Shown here one piece after another: positions 35,278-37,375 of a stretch of 37,375 nucleotides of DNA (within the stretch, counting starts at the first letter, position 1; each line of letters opens with the position of its first letter). Source of the DNA: Bacillota bacterium (GTDB lineage: Bacteria > Bacillota > Dethiobacteria > DTU022 > UBA8154); contig JAAYOY010000010.1 of NCBI GenBank assembly GCA_012520035.1, forward strand, positions 1 to 37,375, given 5' to 3'. Below the pieces are notes generated by a model that did not search any database, was not told the origin of the DNA, and worked only from the letters and a program-made list of their open reading frames with translations. Both the position numbers and the translations under genes were made by a program.

Positions 35278-35416
35278 CAGCTATGGCTCAACCCCAAAAA
35301 GCTATTTTCAAGAAGATGAACTTTCTTATTCTCATTCATACGCATAACTTCTCAATGCTGCAAGTCGTTTTTCATCAAAATAAGCTTTTTGGGGGCTAGC
35401 CAGCTATACTTTTTTT
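35278..35416. terminator. Large palindromic, probably bidirectional terminator between convergent genes
   Basis: CCCCAAAAAGCTATTTT (35292-35308) pairs with AAAATAAGCTTTTTGGGG (35377-35394) with one bulge. Imperfect outer arms carry AGCTAT-type sequence. A T7 run follows on the plus strand (35410-35416) and T5 on the minus strand just outside the left arm. Placed between the converging PK-domain and CAP genes, it could stop both. The 68-nt loop is unusually long for a terminator. Confidence 0.5.
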
Positions 35417-35474
35417 CTTACTTTAACTTAGATAAGAATCATTTTTTGATATGAGAAGCATCCTTTTAAGTGGT

Positions 35475-36275
35475 TCACCGTTCTTTAATAAACATCTGCG
35501 TAAACATTTTTCCATAGTTGCCGCCGTTCACAATTCCAATACCCACATGTGTGTAGTTCGGGTTCAAAATGTTCGCGCGATGCCCCGGACTATTCATCAG
35601 CGACGTGTGAGCACGCGCTACTGTGGGCGCACCGGCAAGGTTCTCACCGGCATATGTATAAGCAATCCCGGCATTTCTCATCATATCGAACGGTGAACCA
35701 TAGGTGGGAGACTGGTGGGCAAAATAGCCCAGATTGATCATATCCTTGCTCTTTAAGCGGGCTAATTTAACCAGCCCTTCGTGAATCTTCAGTTCATTCA
35801 GTCCCCTTTGTTTTCTTTCCTGGTTAACCAGGTTGAGCATCTGCTGCTCTTCAGCGGTCAATATTGACTCTTCCGGATCCGGCGATTCGGGAGGGTCCGG
35901 TTCAGGTTCAGGCTCAGGCTCTGGAGCCGGCGGCTCAGGCGGATCAGGTTCCGGTACCGGTGGTGGAGGAGGATCCGGTATCGGTTCGGGAGCAGGTTCT
36001 TCTTCCGGAGGTGCCGGAACTGGTGTTATCTCCCCCGTACGCAGGTTAATCCTGTAGTAAATAATAATCTTGCGGTTGAACTGCCCATTTTCCAGAGGAA
36101 TTTCTACCCGGTAGAGGTTCTCCCCATCTTTCGTAACAAGCTTTACAGGAATTTTTTCTCCGTTTACTTTTACGGTCCAGTCCACCGTTTTGCAGGCCGC
36201 AGCGGTAGAGAACATGGAGAGCAAAAGCAACAAAACTAAAGTGGTAGTGATAAGCAGGCGTTTCTTAAATACCAT
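35475..36275 (-). CDS. Secreted CAP-domain (SCP/PR-1, YkwD-like) protein with Pro/Glu-rich linker
   Basis: This is a 266-residue exported protein. A signal peptide (1-~27, RLLITTTLVLLLLLSMFSTAAA) is followed by a small beta domain (~28-80) and a Pro/Glu/Asp-rich linker (~85-138). The CAP domain then runs ~140-266, with LNLVNQERKQRGLNEL, YFAHQSPTYGSPFDMM, AGENLAG and HRANILNPNYTHVGIG. This matches YkwD/SafA-associated CAP proteins of spore formers; their biochemical activity is unclear. The ATG at 36275 has AAGGAG 11 nt upstream. The repetitive linker produces a long Gly/Ser-rich shadow frame on the other strand. Confidence 0.93.
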   Translation of the reverse strand: MVFKKRLLITTTLVLLLLLSMFSTAAACKTVDWTVKVNGEKIPVKLVTKDGENLYRVEIPLENGQFNRKIIIYYRINLRTGEITPVPAPPEEEPAPEPIPDPPPPPVPEPDPPEPPAPEPEPEPEPDPPESPDPEESILTAEEQQMLNLVNQERKQRGLNELKIHEGLVKLARLKSKDMINLGYFAHQSPTYGSPFDMMRNAGIAYTYAGENLAGAPTVARAHTSLMNSPGHRANILNPNYTHVGIGIVNGGNYGKMFTQMFIKER

Positions 36276-36321
36276 AAATCAAAATTCTCCTTTCTTACAT
36301 TTTTGGTAATCCATGTAATTA

Positions 36322-36350
36322 AGTATAATTAAATTACATCTTATACACAA
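36322..36350 (-). promoter_or_regulatory. CAP gene promoter with an inverted repeat over the -10 box
   Basis: On the minus strand, TTGTGT (plus 36345-36350) and TATACT (plus 36322-36327) are 17 bp apart. The plus-strand sequence TGTAATT...AATTACA (about 36314-36338) is an inverted repeat covering the -10 box, a possible operator. Confidence 0.5.
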
Positions 36351-36565
36351 ACTGCATATATGGCCTTCTTCTCCCATATAAACCTGTCACCAGGATACAG
36401 TCGATAAAAAATGAAAAGTATGTATTATATGGAATTATGGGCTGCAAATACTGTAATGTAGAATATTATGGAATTTTGCAGTAAAAATAGAGCCGCTTTT
36501 GATGGCGCAACTTAGGGATTTACGATAACAAATAAGTTTTTGAGTGACAGCCCTCAAGCAGTGGC
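36351..36565. other. AT-rich intergenic sequence, no gene seen
   Basis: Between the CAP promoter and the perfect hairpin there is no credible open frame. It is AT-rich, with several imperfect short repeats such as TATGGAATT near 36429 and 36468. Confidence 0.5.
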
Positions 36566-36616
36566 GCAAAAAGAACCAGTCATGTCAAGCATAATTGCTT
36601 GACATGACTGGTTCTT
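36566..36616 (-). terminator. Perfect 20-bp hairpin, minus-strand terminator of the Fn3 fragment
   Basis: Arms 36571-36590 and 36597-36616 are perfectly complementary over 20 bp around an ATAATT loop. On the minus strand the stem ends in TTCTTTTTGCG, a T5 tract. It lies about 57 nt after the Fn3 stop. Its length is unusual for a simple terminator. Confidence 0.6.
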
Positions 36617-36672
36617 AATGCTTATATTATATGTTTCCCCTAAGCAAAGAATTTCTCTACGGATGGATATGA

Positions 36673-37032
36673 TTAAGGTTCCAATGGCGATTCGATTTCT
36701 AATGAGCTGTATGCAGCCTTGTAACCCGCTTCATCTTCGACTATTACATTAAAATAGTATGTAGTTCCGGGATTCAATCCGGAAACATTGTAAGTGTTGA
36801 TATCAGCTGAACCGCCGACATTTAATAACGTACCATTATCTACCGCATTTTGAACCGTACTGATATTATCCGAATCAGACCGGTATACAAAATATTTAAG
36901 GTCGGCTTCGGCGGTATAATTATCAGATGCCCTTGTCCAATTTAGGGTTAACGTAGTATCGGGATTTGATGCAGATGTGATTACACCGCCATTTCGGGAG
37001 TGTAAATAATCTTGTGTAAATGGATCTTTCAC
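36673..37032 (-). pseudogene. Fibronectin type III domain fragment
   Basis: The ~119 residues contain an Fn3-like domain: NPDTTLTLNWTRASDNYT, LKYFVYRSD and YNVSGLNPGTTYYFNVIVEDEAGYKA. No signal peptide is visible. The coding frame continues past the GTG at 37032 through EPKNSISQYI to an in-frame TAA near 37060, and no ribosome site precedes the GTG. It is therefore best read as the C-terminal remnant of a larger extracellular protein whose 5' part was lost, perhaps when the neighbouring IS4 element inserted. A short real gene starting at the GTG is less likely. Confidence 0.55.
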
Positions 37033-37062
37033 AATGTATTGGGATATACTATTTTTAGGCTC

Positions 37063-37375
37063 TTACCCGCTAGAAAGATAGGGCAATGCTGGAGAGCAAC
37101 CCGAGCGTCTAGCGGGGTTCTGCCGGGAAAGCGGGGGTAGTTTTATCCCCTTGCCCAGGATAACAATACTGTCCTTTTTAATTCTGCCAGGTGATACGGG
37201 AAGTTCTTTAATCACTTCTACCAGGGCATTTTTCTTCAAGCGGCTGGAGAAAAGTATTCCGTTTTCGCAGTAATCATCGAACTTTTTGTAGTCCAGATAA
37301 GCCCGGTCGAAAACGTTAAAGGCACCTTTTTCTTCAACAACCAGTACATCCATCTGGGTTTTATCCGCTTTTTTA
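37063..37375 (-). pseudogene. Truncated IS4-family transposase (continues beyond window)
   Basis: The open frame enters from the right edge and includes MDVLVVEEKGAFNVFDRAYL, DYKKFDDYCENGILFSSRLK and KKDSIVILGKG, characteristic of the central part of IS4-family DDE transposases. The FDRAYxDYKKF motif holds one catalytic Asp. Homology fades near 37150; the last ~28 residues (KLPPLSRQNPARRSG...) look unrelated and the C-terminal DDE Glu region is missing. The element is therefore broken at this end. Next to the break is the inverted repeat CCCGCTAG (37066-37073) and CTAGCGGG (37109-37116). Confidence 0.7.

Noticed and set aside
35833-36057. Plus-strand Gly/Ser-repeat frame
   Set aside because: It is the antisense reading of the Pro/Glu-rich linker in the CAP protein.

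Overview
The window reads as chromosomal DNA from an anaerobic, spore-forming, low-to-mid GC Gram-positive bacterium (Firmicutes, class Clostridia). The evidence is a sigma-G inhibitor Gin/CsfB gene in the guaB-gin-decarboxylase-tmk-holB-ricT-rsmI block, a SpoVT/AbrB regulator, a CooT-type small nickel protein, a split two-subunit transketolase, long-form HPF, strong AGGAGG Shine-Dalgarno sites and many TTG/GTG starts. No genus can be named from sequence alone.

Layout. (1) 1-5985, mostly minus: ftsE-ftsX, an M23 hydrolase of the EnvC type, ctpA and the start of a membrane protein form a cell-envelope/division block, with ymdB inserted on the plus strand. (2) 6128-9611, minus: the two transketolase halves, then a ~700 bp gene-poor leader with strong hairpins, then an isolated ilvC. 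(3) 9636-14335, minus: secA-prfB-yitT; prfB carries the programmed +1 frameshift. (4) 14426-18844, minus: a four-gene cassette consisting of a nucleotidyltransferase-like protein, a HisD paralogue, a HisB paralogue and a large HAD phosphatase. Both His-family proteins have substitutions at metal or substrate residues, so this is my main candidate for an undescribed pathway. (5) 19070-24284, minus: hpf, a cold-shock gene, a G5-3D cell-wall protein, and metG-tatD. (6) 24465-27621, plus: a long FtsA/PilM-like ATPase with an added beta-rich repeat tail, cooT, a gene-poor stretch with a structured or decayed element and three REP-like repeats, and an AbrB-type regulator. (7) 27661-34390, minus: the guaB-to-rsmI block, covering GMP synthesis, sporulation control, dTMP synthesis, the clamp loader, RNA processing and 16S rRNA methylation. 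(8) 34660-37375: a stand-alone pyruvate kinase C-terminal domain protein facing a secreted CAP protein across a large bidirectional terminator-like palindrome, then an Fn3 remnant and a truncated IS4-family transposase at the window edge.

How the genes fit together. Most are conserved housekeeping genes in familiar Clostridial order. The accessory or unexplained parts are the His-paralogue cassette, the ilvC leader, the 26.7-27.2 kb intergenic region, and the 35.2-37.4 kb end with its palindromes and mobile-element debris. All family calls rest on reading motifs by eye, with no database search; promoter calls are matches to the sigma-A consensus with 17 bp spacing.
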